A stretch of 64,000 nt of DNA. Origin: Clostridium_AM sp900759715. Lineage in GTDB: Bacteria > Bacillota > Clostridia > Clostridiales > Clostridiaceae. This document shows, one piece after another, positions 41,638 through 50,599 of the stretch. Position 1 is the stretch's first letter. Each line of letters begins with the position of its first letter. Location of the stretch: assembly GCA_900759715.1 (NCBI GenBank), contig CAAEXF010000091.1, positions 50,124-114,123 of the forward strand, written 5' to 3'. Under the pieces are notes generated by a model. That model was not told the origin of the DNA and ran no database searches. It was given only the letters and a program-made list of their open reading frames with translations. The translations under genes were made by a program, and so were the position numbers.

Positions 41638-43530
41638 ATGTCTATAGTTGAATATAAATCCGAAGTTGAGTGTAAATCTGATATAGATCTATCCCATGAA
41701 AGATGTAGACGCTTTAAAATAAACCCTAATCAAGTTTCAAGTAAAAAAATTATATATGACGATACGGAATTACAGAAAAGATTTGCAGTTAATAGAGATT
41801 TAATATTGACAGCTACACCATATATGGAGCATCTAACTAATTTTGTAAAAGGATTTAACTTTTTCGTATTACTTACTGACGGAGAAGGCTGTATATTGAA
41901 TGCAATAGGGGAAGAGAAAATACTTTCAGAAGCATTTTCTATGAAAATGATACCAGGAGCTTTTATGAATGAAGAGAATATAGGTACAAATGCCATGAGT
42001 ATGGTTATAGAAATCAAAAGTCCTATCCAAGTTTCTGGTAGAGAACATTTTATCAAAGCATATCATAAATGGACTTGTTCTGCAGCGCCTATAAAAGATA
42101 ATGAAGGAAGACTTATAGGCGTTCTCAATCTCACTGGGTACATTGATTTTGTACACCCTCATACGTTAGGAATGGTTATAGCGGCATCTAATGCTATAGA
42201 AGAGATGTTAAAGGTAAAAAATTATAACAAAGCTCAAAATACAAATGATAGACATATAAAAAATGTATTTAATTCTATTCCCATCGCAATAATAACTTCC
42301 GATATAAATGGCAAAATAAAGATTTGTAATGGATGTGCGCTGAAAATGTTTGGTAGCAAGGGCAAGCAACTGAGAATATCAGAAATAAGAGACCTTATAG
42401 AGGATTGGGGTAAGGTGAAAGATGATGTATGTCAAGGAAAAAGCATTTCTCAAGAAGTAAATATAATGGCATTAAGAAACAAATTTAGATGTCACTTAAC
42501 TGTCAATCCAATATATAATTCTACAGAAGAAACTATTGAAATAGTATATGCTTTTGAGGAAATAAAGAAAGTAAAGAAAAAAGACAATGGGCAGGCTTAT
42601 TATACTTTTAATAAAATAATTGGGGAAGATGAAAACTTTATAAAGGTAATCCAATATGCTAAAAAAATTGCAGATAGCAAATCCACTATTCTTATAATGG
42701 GTGAGAGTGGTACTGGAAAAGAAGTATTTGCACAATCTGTTCACAACTACAGCAGTAGAATGGACGGTTCCTTTATAGCTTTAAACTGTGGTGCTATTCC
42801 TAAACAGCTTATAGAATCTGAACTTTTTGGGTATGAAGAAGGATCTTTTACAGGGGCTAAAAAAGGTGGCAATATTGGAAAGTTTGAATTAGCTGATGGT
42901 GGCACTATTATGCTGGATGAGATTGGAGAAATGCCTCTTGATATGCAAACAAGGCTTTTAAGAGTTGTGCAAGAAGGAATAATAACAAGAATAGGAAGCT
43001 CCAAATCTATACCAGTAGATGTGCGAATAATTGCTGCTACCAATAAGGATTTAAAGAAAGAAGTTGAACTAGGTAGATTTAGAAAAGACTTATATTATAG
43101 GCTTAACGTACTGCCTATATATTTACCTCCTTTGAGAGAAAGAAAAGAGGATATACCAATTCTTATAGAATATTTCTTGAAAAATATTTCTGAAAGACTT
43201 AATAAAAAAGATGTAGTTATACCTAATGAATATTTAAAAAAGATGCTAAATCATAGTTGGCCGGGAAACATAAGAGAATTAGAAAATTTTATTGAATTAA
43301 TTATAAATACTGAATGTATACCATCTGGTTATTTTGGGGATGATGATTGTGAAAATGAAGCTCTCATTGACATTAATAGTGAATGCCTAAAATTAGAGTA
43401 TGCGGAAAAAGAGCATCTGACAAAGGTGATAAGAAGATTTAAAGGAAATATTACGCGGTCTGCAGAAGCTCTTGGTATTAGAAGAAACACTTTATATAGT
43501 AAAATTAAAAAGTATGAAATACAAATATAA
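41638..43530 (+). CDS. Sigma-54-dependent activator of the AcoR type
   Basis: 630 residues: a GAF-like sensor (about 70-185), a PAS domain (about 205-300), the AAA+ domain (about 325-560) and a Fis-type helix-turn-helix (ITRSAEALGIRRNTLYSKIKKY). Walker A is GESGTGKE at 355-362. The sigma-54 contact loop reads GSFTGA (402-407) instead of the canonical GAFTGA. Walker B is GGTIMLDEIG. It lies at the end of the accessory operon whose lead gene has a sigma-54 promoter, so it is the likely activator of that promoter. The signal could be an aldehyde or metal. Confidence 0.88.
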   Translation: MSIVEYKSEVECKSDIDLSHERCRRFKINPNQVSSKKIIYDDTELQKRFAVNRDLILTATPYMEHLTNFVKGFNFFVLLTDGEGCILNAIGEEKILSEAFSMKMIPGAFMNEENIGTNAMSMVIEIKSPIQVSGREHFIKAYHKWTCSAAPIKDNEGRLIGVLNLTGYIDFVHPHTLGMVIAASNAIEEMLKVKNYNKAQNTNDRHIKNVFNSIPIAIITSDINGKIKICNGCALKMFGSKGKQLRISEIRDLIEDWGKVKDDVCQGKSISQEVNIMALRNKFRCHLTVNPIYNSTEETIEIVYAFEEIKKVKKKDNGQAYYTFNKIIGEDENFIKVIQYAKKIADSKSTILIMGESGTGKEVFAQSVHNYSSRMDGSFIALNCGAIPKQLIESELFGYEEGSFTGAKKGGNIGKFELADGGTIMLDEIGEMPLDMQTRLLRVVQEGIITRIGSSKSIPVDVRIIAATNKDLKKEVELGRFRKDLYYRLNVLPIYLPPLRERKEDIPILIEYFLKNISERLNKKDVVIPNEYLKKMLNHSWPGNIRELENFIELIINTECIPSGYFGDDDCENEALIDINSECLKLEYAEKEHLTKVIRRFKGNITRSAEALGIRRNTLYSKIKKYEIQI

Positions 43531-43559
43531 AAGTCATATTCATATAAAGAGAAAAAGCT

Positions 43560-43595
43560 GAAAGTCAACTTATACGCCGGGATATGTTGACTTTC
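43560..43595 (+). terminator. Hairpin terminator after the aldehyde oxidoreductase operon
   Basis: GAAAGTCAAC (43560-43569) pairs perfectly with GTTGACTTTC (43586-43595). The sequence ACTTATACGCCGGGATATG in it is related to sites at 10209 and 63866. Confidence 0.6.
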
Positions 43596-43765
43596 TAGTT
43601 AATTTCTTTATATTAAAATAGTTTTTCTATAATTTTAAAGTAGTGCAATTTTAATTTATATTGCAAAATTTATTGAATGGAGTTATTATAAGTATAAGAA
43701 TATTGTAAATTTATGTAATTATAATTAATTTATAACTAAATTTTAGTACTAATGGAGGTTTGACG

Positions 43766-44254
43766 ATGATAAAGACAGCAATTTTAACTATAAGTGATAA
43801 AGGATCACGAGGAGAAAGAGTAGACGGAACAGGAGAAGCTATAAAAAACACCTTAGATTCAAAGGAATATACTATAGAATATTACAAAATAATACCAGAT
43901 GATATGGATAAAATACAAGAAGAACTTATACAGCTTTGTGATGAGCTTAAAGTAAATTTAATTTTAACAAATGGAGGTACAGGCTTTTCAAAAAGAGACG
44001 TAACTCCAGAAGCTACAATGAAAGTAATAGAAAAAAATGTGCCAGGCATTGCTGAAGCTATGAGGAGTGCATCCTTAAAAATAACTCCAAAGGCTATGCT
44101 TTCAAGAGCGGTTTCTGGAATAAGAGGTGAAACGTTAATTGTTAACTTACCAGGCAGTCCTAAAGGAGCTGTAGAAAACCTGCAAGTAGTTCTTCCTGCA
44201 CTTCCACATGGAATAGAGATACTCACAGGAAAAGCCTCGGAGTGTGCAAGATAG
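43766..44254 (+). CDS. mogA: MogA/MoaB-family molybdopterin adenylyltransferase
   Basis: 162 residues from ATG 43766, just after GGAGG; a TTG two codons earlier is less likely. Features: ILTISDKGSRGERVDGTG, LILTNGGTGFSKRDVTPEA and LIVNLPGSPKGAVENL. It activates molybdopterin with ATP to the adenylated form before metal insertion. It leads a group with an oxyanion transporter, MoaC and a MOSC protein. Its stop lies next to the permease start. Confidence 0.9.
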   Translation: MIKTAILTISDKGSRGERVDGTGEAIKNTLDSKEYTIEYYKIIPDDMDKIQEELIQLCDELKVNLILTNGGTGFSKRDVTPEATMKVIEKNVPGIAEAMRSASLKITPKAMLSRAVSGIRGETLIVNLPGSPKGAVENLQVVLPALPHGIEILTGKASECAR

Positions 44255-44255
44255 A

Positions 44256-44924
44256 ATGTTAAAAGCGATCTATGCCTTTTCTGCACAGTACAGCGATATA
44301 TATAACGTGGTAGCAATGTCGCTGATTGTATCATTAATATCTACTGCTTTAGCATCTATGATATCTTTAACTCTAGCGATTCCTGTGTCTCTTAAAAATT
44401 TTAAAGGAAAGAAGCTTATTTTGAGGATAGCTAATACTCTTATGAGTCTTCCACCAGTACTTATGGGATTAGTGGTATATTTAATGCTTTCTAAGGAAGG
44501 TCCCTTTGGCAATCTTCAACTTTTATTTACACCAACAGCTATGATAATTTCACAGACATTATTAGTATTGCCAATTATATTTGGGGTGGCTGTGTCAGGA
44601 TTATCTAAAACATCAAAGGAAATAGAGAATACTTGCATTTCCTTAGGAGCAAATAAAAAGGATGTATATATTACTATAATAAAGGAAAGTAAAATTCAAA
44701 TGCTTTCTGCAATAACTGTTGGTTTTGGACGAGCTATCTCCGAAGTTGGAGCAGTAATGATGGTAGGTGGAAATATACAGGGCGAGACAAGGGTTATGAC
44801 AACATATATAGCTCTAGAAACAGGAAAGGGAAACTTTAAAGAATCTTTAATTATAGGTGCGATACTGCTTATAATTTCATTTTTAGTAAATTTCATTTTA
44901 TATAGATTTCAAGAAGATAATTAA
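44256..44924 (+). CDS. tupB: ABC transporter permease, tungstate/molybdate type (TupB-like)
   Basis: 222 residues with five or six helices and the binding-protein-dependent permease loop EIENTCISLGANKKDVYITII (EAA-like). VGFGRAISEVGAVMMVGGNI is characteristic of TupB/WtpB/ModB permeases. The start could also be GTG 44244, overlapping mogA. It is followed by its ATPase. No binding-protein gene (tupA) is adjacent. The cofactor genes around it make molybdate or tungstate the likely cargo. Confidence 0.82.
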   Translation: MLKAIYAFSAQYSDIYNVVAMSLIVSLISTALASMISLTLAIPVSLKNFKGKKLILRIANTLMSLPPVLMGLVVYLMLSKEGPFGNLQLLFTPTAMIISQTLLVLPIIFGVAVSGLSKTSKEIENTCISLGANKKDVYITIIKESKIQMLSAITVGFGRAISEVGAVMMVGGNIQGETRVMTTYIALETGKGNFKESLIIGAILLIISFLVNFILYRFQEDN

Positions 44925-44956
44925 ATATAGGCAAATTGGACAAGAAGGGATATATA

Positions 44957-45658
44957 ATGCAAATAGATATAAAAAATGCATGTAAAGCTTATGAAGGAAA
45001 AGTTGTATTAAATGTAGCTGAATTTACCTTTAAACCGGGGAAAATATATGCTATGCTAGGCCTTAATGGCAGTGGTAAAAGCACTTTATTAAATTGTATT
45101 GCAGGTATTTGTAATTTAAATTCTGGTGACATTGTTTATAACGAAAAATTTAAATTAAAGGACATAAGGAAAAGTATTTCCATAGTAAGCCAAAAGCCAT
45201 ATTTGTTTAATTCCTCAGTCCATGATAATATAGTTAGTGGATTAAGATTCAGAAAAATGAGTGTTGATGATATAAATAAGAGATTGACAAAATACACAAA
45301 CTACTTCTCAATAGATAAGCTTTTAAATAAGAACTGTAAAAAGCTATCTGGAGGAGAGGGAGCAAAAGCCGCAATGCTGAGAACAATAGTACTTGAAACA
45401 GATGTTGTACTATTAGATGAGCCTACTGCAGCTATGGATGCGGAAAGCACCTTAGAAGCAGAAAAACTTATAAAATCTATAGTAAACGGCAATAAAACTG
45501 TAATAATGGTCACACACGATTTATATCAGGCTGAAAGAGTAGCTGACTATGTAATCTTCATGGATAAAGGAAGAATAATCGAGCATGGAACAAAGGGAAA
45601 GGTATTTAAGTATCCCGAGCATCCGCTTGTAAGAACAATCTTAAATAGGGGGAATTGA
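44957..45658 (+). CDS. tupC: ABC transporter ATPase, tungstate/molybdate type (TupC-like)
   Basis: 233 residues from ATG 44957, after AAGGGA. Walker A is LGLNGSGKSTLL, the signature KLSGGEGAKAAMLRT, Walker B VVLLDEPTAAMD and the switch His in MVTHDLYQA. The signature has GE where GQ is usual. It lacks the C-terminal MOP-type regulatory domain seen in ModC, favouring the shorter TupC group. It is coupled to moaC, whose start lies 2 bases after the stop. Confidence 0.85.
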   Translation: MQIDIKNACKAYEGKVVLNVAEFTFKPGKIYAMLGLNGSGKSTLLNCIAGICNLNSGDIVYNEKFKLKDIRKSISIVSQKPYLFNSSVHDNIVSGLRFRKMSVDDINKRLTKYTNYFSIDKLLNKNCKKLSGGEGAKAAMLRTIVLETDVVLLDEPTAAMDAESTLEAEKLIKSIVNGNKTVIMVTHDLYQAERVADYVIFMDKGRIIEHGTKGKVFKYPEHPLVRTILNRGN

Positions 45659-45660
45659 CA

Positions 45661-46131
45661 ATGGATTTAACTCACATAAACGAGCAAGGAAGAGCTAAAA
45701 TGGTAGATGTAAGTGAAAAAGAAGATACTGCAAGAGAGGCGATTGCAGTAGGATCTATATATATGAAAAAGGAAACTCTTGAGAGAATAAAAGAAGGTGG
45801 CATAAAAAAGGGTGATGTATTATCTGTTGCACAGGTTGGAGGAATTATGGGAGCGAAAAATACCTCTAATATTATACCAATGTGCCATCCTATAAATATA
45901 TCTGGATGCAATATAAGCTTCAAGTTAGACTTTGAAAATCTCAAAATTGATATAGAGGTGACAGCAAAAACGGTAGGGAAAACAGGGATAGAGATGGAGG
46001 CCCTTACGGCTACTTCTATCGCTGCTCTTACAATTTATGATATGTGTAAGGCTATCGATAGAGAAATGACTATATCTAATATAATGCTTGTTAAAAAGAG
46101 CGGTGGAAAGTCTGGATTATTTCAGCGCTAA
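45661..46131 (+). CDS. moaC: Cyclic pyranopterin monophosphate synthase MoaC
   Basis: 156 residues, full length. Active-site segments IIPMCHPINISGC, KTGIEMEALTA and YDMCKAIDREM are all present. MoaC acts after MoaA in the first committed step of molybdopterin synthesis. moaA, moeA and moaE/moaD are not in this window, so they must be encoded elsewhere. AGGGGGAAT precedes ATG 45661. Confidence 0.95.
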   Translation: MDLTHINEQGRAKMVDVSEKEDTAREAIAVGSIYMKKETLERIKEGGIKKGDVLSVAQVGGIMGAKNTSNIIPMCHPINISGCNISFKLDFENLKIDIEVTAKTVGKTGIEMEALTATSIAALTIYDMCKAIDREMTISNIMLVKKSGGKSGLFQR

Positions 46132-46140
46132 AATTTAAAA

Positions 46141-46176
46141 TTAGGCATCCTAGTTATTTTTTTGAAGATGCCTTAA
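46141..46176 (+). other. Hairpin between moaC and the MOSC gene
   Basis: TTAGGCATC (46141-46149) pairs with GATGCCTTAA (46167-46176). The T run is in the loop, not after the stem, so it may attenuate rather than stop transcription. Confidence 0.5.
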
Positions 46177-46199
46177 TAAAAACTTGAGGAGGAGCAAAT

Positions 46200-46634
46200 A
46201 TGGCAAAGGTTGTAGCAGTAAATATAAGCGAAAAAAAAGGTGAAATAAAAATTCCTATAGAAAAGGGCTATTTTAAAGTGAATCATGGACTTGAGGGAGA
46301 TGCACATGCAGGTGACTGGCATAGACAAGTAAGCCTGCTTGCACAGGAAAGTATAGATAAGATGAATTCTTTGGGAATTATGAATTTGGATAGCGGAAAA
46401 TTTGCAGAAAACATTACTACCGAGGGATTAGTACTATATGAGCTTCCTGTTGGGACAAAGCTTAGAATAGGAGAAACACTGATGGAAGTAACTCAGATAG
46501 GAAAAGAGTGTCATAAAGGATGCGCTATAAGAAGTCAGGTAGGCGATTGTATTATGCCAAGAGAAGGTATATTTACAAAGGTATTAGAAGGCGGTTTTGT
46601 TAAAGCTGGTGATGAAATCGAATTAATTAAATAA
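46200..46634 (+). CDS. MOSC-domain protein
   Basis: 144 residues, a single MOSC domain with GLEGDAHAGDWHRQVSLLAQE, TTEGLVLYELPVGTKLRIG and the conserved Cys in GKECHKGCAI. MOSC domains bind molybdenum cofactor or pyranopterin and are linked to sulfur transfer. In clostridia such proteins often lie next to moaC and mogA, as here. GAGGAGC precedes the start. The exact role is unknown. Confidence 0.92.
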   Translation: MAKVVAVNISEKKGEIKIPIEKGYFKVNHGLEGDAHAGDWHRQVSLLAQESIDKMNSLGIMNLDSGKFAENITTEGLVLYELPVGTKLRIGETLMEVTQIGKECHKGCAIRSQVGDCIMPREGIFTKVLEGGFVKAGDEIELIK

Positions 46635-46642
46635 AAATACAC

Positions 46643-46711
46643 AGTAAAGCTTCAAATGTAGAAGTCATTGAAACTATCAATTTCAGGACAACTATCTTTG
46701 AAGCTTTTACT
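46643..46711 (+). terminator. Terminator of the molybdopterin group
   Basis: AGTAAAGCTTCAAA (46643-46656) pairs with 46697-46711 with one bulge. A second small stem lies inside the loop. It covers part of the 320-base gap before the HD-GYP gene. Confidence 0.65.
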
Positions 46712-46910
46712 TATATATAAAAAATTAATCTTGACAGGTATTAATATGAACAGATTTTCGTATTAATAATTAATAAAAAAATTAGTGAGATTAAAAATAA
46801 AGGTAAACAACTATGGTACGATAATATAATATAGTATAATAAATTTGAGTGACTTTAGTATTGTATTTTACTTCAATCTAAAAGTAAAATATAATAGGCA
46901 ACTGGATAAG

Positions 46911-46994
46911 ATAAAAGGAGCTATGTTATCCGGCTGCAGAAAGGAAGTGTTTAAATGCGATATGTTCCTATTTACTGCTTGCGTGAAGGAATGA
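46911..46994 (+). other. Leader hairpin with an upstream ORF before the HD-GYP gene
   Basis: GGATAA and TTATCC (about 46914-46932) form a hairpin whose loop holds AAAAGGAG and ATG 46923. The ORF from that ATG runs 23 codons (MLSGCRKEVFKCDMFLFTAC...) to TGA 46992, overlapping the HD-GYP start at 46955 in another frame. It may regulate translation. Confidence 0.4.
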
Positions 46995-48001
46995 GGCTTG
47001 GCAGAAATATTTATTCAAGCGATGGTGTAACATTATTAACAAAGGATGTACGACTAACAGATGAATATATTAAAAGCCTTGAGAAATTAGGAGTTAATGG
47101 CGTTTATATAGAAGATACCGTATCTTACGATATAGCGATAAAAAGTGTAATTTCAGATGAATTAAGAGTACAAGCTGTAAAATCTATTAAAGGAATTTAC
47201 AACGATCCATCAAATGTTTCTAATAGTATAACTACTGTTGAAAATTTAGCCAAAAGCATTATTTATGAAATATTAAACAACAAAAATATAATGGTCAATA
47301 TGGTTGATATTAAGACTTTCGATGATTATATGTACAGTCATAGCGTAAATGTAGCAGTATTGTCCAGTGTAATTGGAATGGCAATGCACTTGGATAGCAC
47401 AAAAATAGAAAAGCTTACAGCATCTGCACTTTTGCATGATATCGGAAAGGTTTTTATGCCTAAGGATATAGTAAATAAGGTTGAAAAACTTACAAAAGAA
47501 GAAGAAAAATTATATAAGAGCCATCCCGAAAAAGGTTATAGATATATAAAACAACACTACACTGTACCTGTAACAACTTATGTAGGGATTTTGCAGCATC
47601 ACGAAAGATATGATGGTTATGGCTATCCGGATGGAAAAAGAGGAGAAGAGATTTCAAAATTTGGAAGAGTACTATGTCTTTGTGATGCATACGATAATTT
47701 GGTATCAGAAAGGCCTAATAAAAAGGCATATCTACCCTCTGATGCGGTAGAATATATAATGGCTAATAATGGACAAATCTTTGATCCAAAACTTGTAAAG
47801 ATATTTTTAAGAAGAGTTGCTGCCTATCCTTTAGGAACTATTTTAAAATTAAGCAATGGAGAGAGGGCAATAGTTATTGGAAATAATGAAGAATGCTCCA
47901 CACGTCCAACGGTAAGAAATCTAGAAAATAACACAGTATATGATTTAACTTATGATAAAAAATTAAAGAATGTAACGATTATAGGTGTAGAAAATATCTA
48001 A
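46955..48001 (+). CDS. HD-GYP domain protein (probable c-di-GMP phosphodiesterase)
   Basis: 348 residues: an N-terminal region (about 1-100) like those of clostridial HD-GYP proteins (YCLREGMRLGRNIYSSDG), and an HD-GYP domain with YMYSHSVNVAVLS, ALLHDIGKVFMP (HD) and LQHHERYDGYGYPDG (GYP), then a C-terminal beta stretch. All metal ligands are present, so it should hydrolyse cyclic di-GMP. There is no membrane segment. AAAGGAAG precedes ATG. Flanked by terminators, so single-gene. Confidence 0.9.
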   Translation: MRYVPIYCLREGMRLGRNIYSSDGVTLLTKDVRLTDEYIKSLEKLGVNGVYIEDTVSYDIAIKSVISDELRVQAVKSIKGIYNDPSNVSNSITTVENLAKSIIYEILNNKNIMVNMVDIKTFDDYMYSHSVNVAVLSSVIGMAMHLDSTKIEKLTASALLHDIGKVFMPKDIVNKVEKLTKEEEKLYKSHPEKGYRYIKQHYTVPVTTYVGILQHHERYDGYGYPDGKRGEEISKFGRVLCLCDAYDNLVSERPNKKAYLPSDAVEYIMANNGQIFDPKLVKIFLRRVAAYPLGTILKLSNGERAIVIGNNEECSTRPTVRNLENNTVYDLTYDKKLKNVTIIGVENI

Positions 48002-48060
48002 AACTATAGAGGTACTTGGAGGTCAGTTTCCTCATAAGAGCTATAATAAATAGAATGATA

Positions 48061-48086
48061 AAAGGACAGATTTACATCTGTCCTTT
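48061..48086. terminator. Bidirectional terminator after the HD-GYP gene
   Basis: AAAGGACAGAT (48061-48071) pairs with ATCTGTCCTTT (48076-48086). It overlaps the last bases of the convergent permease gene. Confidence 0.8.
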
Positions 48087-49107
48087 ATTTATCATGCAAT
48101 TTAACATCAAGCAAGTCTAATATAAACATAAATAGTGGAATTCCAATAAGCAATCCCCATACTCCCATGAAATGTTCTGATGCAATAAGTATTATAAAAG
48201 TAAAGAATATAGGTAGATGAACTTTTGCTGACATAAGTTTTGGGTTTAAAATATAAGTTTCAAGTGAATGAATTATAGCAATCATTACTAAAACATAAAT
48301 GACTTTAATAAATCCGCCTATCTTAAATGCTATAAGGGTTAAAGGTATGAGAGAAACTATAACCCCTGCTACAGGAATTAGACTCAATACAAATATCATA
48401 AAGCCTAAAGTAATTAGCTGTGGAAAATGAAGCACCGAAAGCATAATTACTGAAAGTATGGTATTAAAGAATGCTATAAGTATTTGTGCCTGAACAACTT
48501 TACCAAAAGAGTTTAAGAAATTATTGCCAAAGAATCTCAAATATCTATATAATCCTGAAATTTTGCTGTTTTCAAACTTTCTTAAAAAACATATAACCTT
48601 TCTTTTTTCAAGCATAAAGAATAGGCTTAGCATTATAGCAATAAATACATCAATACTCCATTTTCCTATATTCGTAGCGAATTGGAAGGTTATATCAAAT
48701 CCTGATTTTAAGTAACTTTTTATATCTACCTGCTGGAACAATGACATCAAATACTTGTGAACAATGTCGGAATTTGAATCAGGAGTAAGATCAATGTCCA
48801 TGGCTTGATTTATTATATATTTGCTTTGTGTAATGAGTAAAGGTATATATTTAGCTATAATTAATACTATAGAAGCAAATAGTAATGAATAAAGTATTAC
48901 CGTAATAAGTTTCTCCTTTACAGGGGTGATTCGTTTGAGTTGTTTAATTATTAAGCTTTGTAAGCTGTTCATCAGATAGGTAAAAACAAATGTTAGCAAG
49001 AATAAATTCAGCATTGATTTACCTGCATAAAACAGCAATATAATAAATATAAGGGTTAAGAATTTCTTAACGCTATCCTTAGAAAAAAACTCTCTTAAAA
49101 AATCCAT
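48085..49107 (-). CDS. AI-2E-family transporter (YhhT/YtvI-like)
   Basis: 340 residues, about eight helices. The start is the ATG at 49107 with CGAGGAG before it, not the earlier in-frame Met. Segments LTFVFTYLMNSL, GLYRYLRFFGNNFLNSFGKVVQAQ, and FMIFVLSLIPVAGVIVSLIPL with SAKVHLPIFFTFIILIASEHFMGVWGLLIGIPL are typical of PF01594. Transported substrate is unclear; members include Na+/H+ exchangers and AI-2 exporters. Confidence 0.88.
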   Translation of the reverse strand: MDFLREFFSKDSVKKFLTLIFIILLFYAGKSMLNLFLLTFVFTYLMNSLQSLIIKQLKRITPVKEKLITVILYSLLFASIVLIIAKYIPLLITQSKYIINQAMDIDLTPDSNSDIVHKYLMSLFQQVDIKSYLKSGFDITFQFATNIGKWSIDVFIAIMLSLFFMLEKRKVICFLRKFENSKISGLYRYLRFFGNNFLNSFGKVVQAQILIAFFNTILSVIMLSVLHFPQLITLGFMIFVLSLIPVAGVIVSLIPLTLIAFKIGGFIKVIYVLVMIAIIHSLETYILNPKLMSAKVHLPIFFTFIILIASEHFMGVWGLLIGIPLFMFILDLLDVKLHDK

Positions 49108-49271
49108 ATGAAATCTCCTCGAAAAATTAGTTTTATGTCTCAAAACAAGTATAATAATAACATAATTTATATAAATTTGCTAATATATAATAAAAAATGT
49201 TTTGTAAACTATTTTTAAATTATTATTCATGTATTATAATATTTTTAACAGTTTAAGGAGTTGTTGGCAAA

Positions 49272-50522
49272 ATGAAAATAAATAAGTTCTTTCAACACAA
49301 GAAAAAACACGAATTTATGGCATTAGACTTTTTAAAGTATATAGGCCCAGGTTTTCTTGTAACAGTAGGTTTTATAGACCCAGGCAATTGGGCGGCTAAT
49401 ATTGCCGCAGGTGCTGATTATGGATATAAGCTCCTGTGGATGGTTACATTGGGTACAATAATGCTTATAGTTCTTCAGCACAACGTTGCACATTTAGGAA
49501 TCACAACAGGATATTGTCTATCTGAGGCAAGCTCAATATACTTAAAGCCTGTTTTTTCTAAGCTCATACTCTTTTCTGCAATAGTAGCTTCAATATCCAC
49601 AGCTTTGGCTGAAGTTTTAGGAGGGGCAATAGCTCTAAATATGTTGTTTAAGATACCAATCAAAATTGGATCTCTTATGGTATGTATTTTAGTCATTATT
49701 ATGATTTTTACTAATTCCTATAAAAGAATGGAGAAATTGATTATAGGTTTTGTGTCTCTAATTGGTATATCATTTATATTTGAGCTTACTCTTGTTAAAA
49801 TAAATTGGATGGAAGCTGTAACGGGCTGGTTTGTTCCCACTATACCTCAAGGTTCTATTGTAATTATAATGAGTGTATTAGGTGCTGTAGTTATGCCCCA
49901 TAACTTATATTTACATTCAGAAATAATACAAAGCAGGCAGTGGAATTTGGAAAATGAAGAGGTAATAAAGCATCAATTAAAATACGAATTTATAGATACA
50001 CTATTTTCTATGATTATTGGATGGGCTATAAATAGTGCTATGATACTAATAGCAGCCTCTACATTTTTTACTAAAAATATTAAGGTAACTGAGCTTAGTC
50101 AAGCTCAATCTATGCTTACACCTATGCTTGGAAGTATAGCTGCCATAATCTTTGCCGTGGCTTTGCTTTTTTCTGGTATATCTTCCAGTGTGACAGCAGG
50201 AATGGCTGGTGGAAGCATATTTGCTGGATTATATAAAGAGCCTTATGATATACATGATAGACATACTGGAATAGGTGTACTAGTAACGATTGTATGTGGC
50301 ACAGCTATTATATTTTTTATAAAGGATCCTTTTAAGGGACTCATTATATCTCAAATGCTACTTAGTATTCAACTGCCTATTACAATAATGCTGCAAATAT
50401 ACTTAACATCTTCTAAAAAGGTTATGGGAAAATACGCTAACAGTAGATTGTCAAAGATAATTTTGAGTATAATTGCTTTTACAGTAATCATTCTAAACAT
50501 ATTATTACTAATTTTATCCTAA
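49272..50522 (+). CDS. Second Nramp-family divalent metal transporter
   Basis: 416 residues, eleven helices. Metal-site motifs GFIDPGNWAANIA and LGAVVMPHNLYLHSEII are intact. It is more like the DPGN-MPHN type than the first Nramp (MPHV). AAGGAG lies 10 bases before ATG. No MntR site is obvious upstream and no regulator is next to it. It may import Fe(II) or Mn(II) under different conditions from the copy at 26689. Confidence 0.92.
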   Translation: MKINKFFQHKKKHEFMALDFLKYIGPGFLVTVGFIDPGNWAANIAAGADYGYKLLWMVTLGTIMLIVLQHNVAHLGITTGYCLSEASSIYLKPVFSKLILFSAIVASISTALAEVLGGAIALNMLFKIPIKIGSLMVCILVIIMIFTNSYKRMEKLIIGFVSLIGISFIFELTLVKINWMEAVTGWFVPTIPQGSIVIIMSVLGAVVMPHNLYLHSEIIQSRQWNLENEEVIKHQLKYEFIDTLFSMIIGWAINSAMILIAASTFFTKNIKVTELSQAQSMLTPMLGSIAAIIFAVALLFSGISSSVTAGMAGGSIFAGLYKEPYDIHDRHTGIGVLVTIVCGTAIIFFIKDPFKGLIISQMLLSIQLPITIMLQIYLTSSKKVMGKYANSRLSKIILSIIAFTVIILNILLLILS

Positions 50523-50545
50523 ACAATATGATAATATAACAGTAT

Positions 50546-50597
50546 ATCTTTATTTACATTAAGAATCCTGAGTTAGATAGTATATCTAAATAAAGAT
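50546..50597 (+). terminator. Probable terminator of the second Nramp gene
   Basis: ATCTTTATTTA (50546-50556) pairs with TAAATAAAGAT (50587-50597). The loop is long (30 bases). Confidence 0.5.
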
Positions 50598-50599
50598 TA

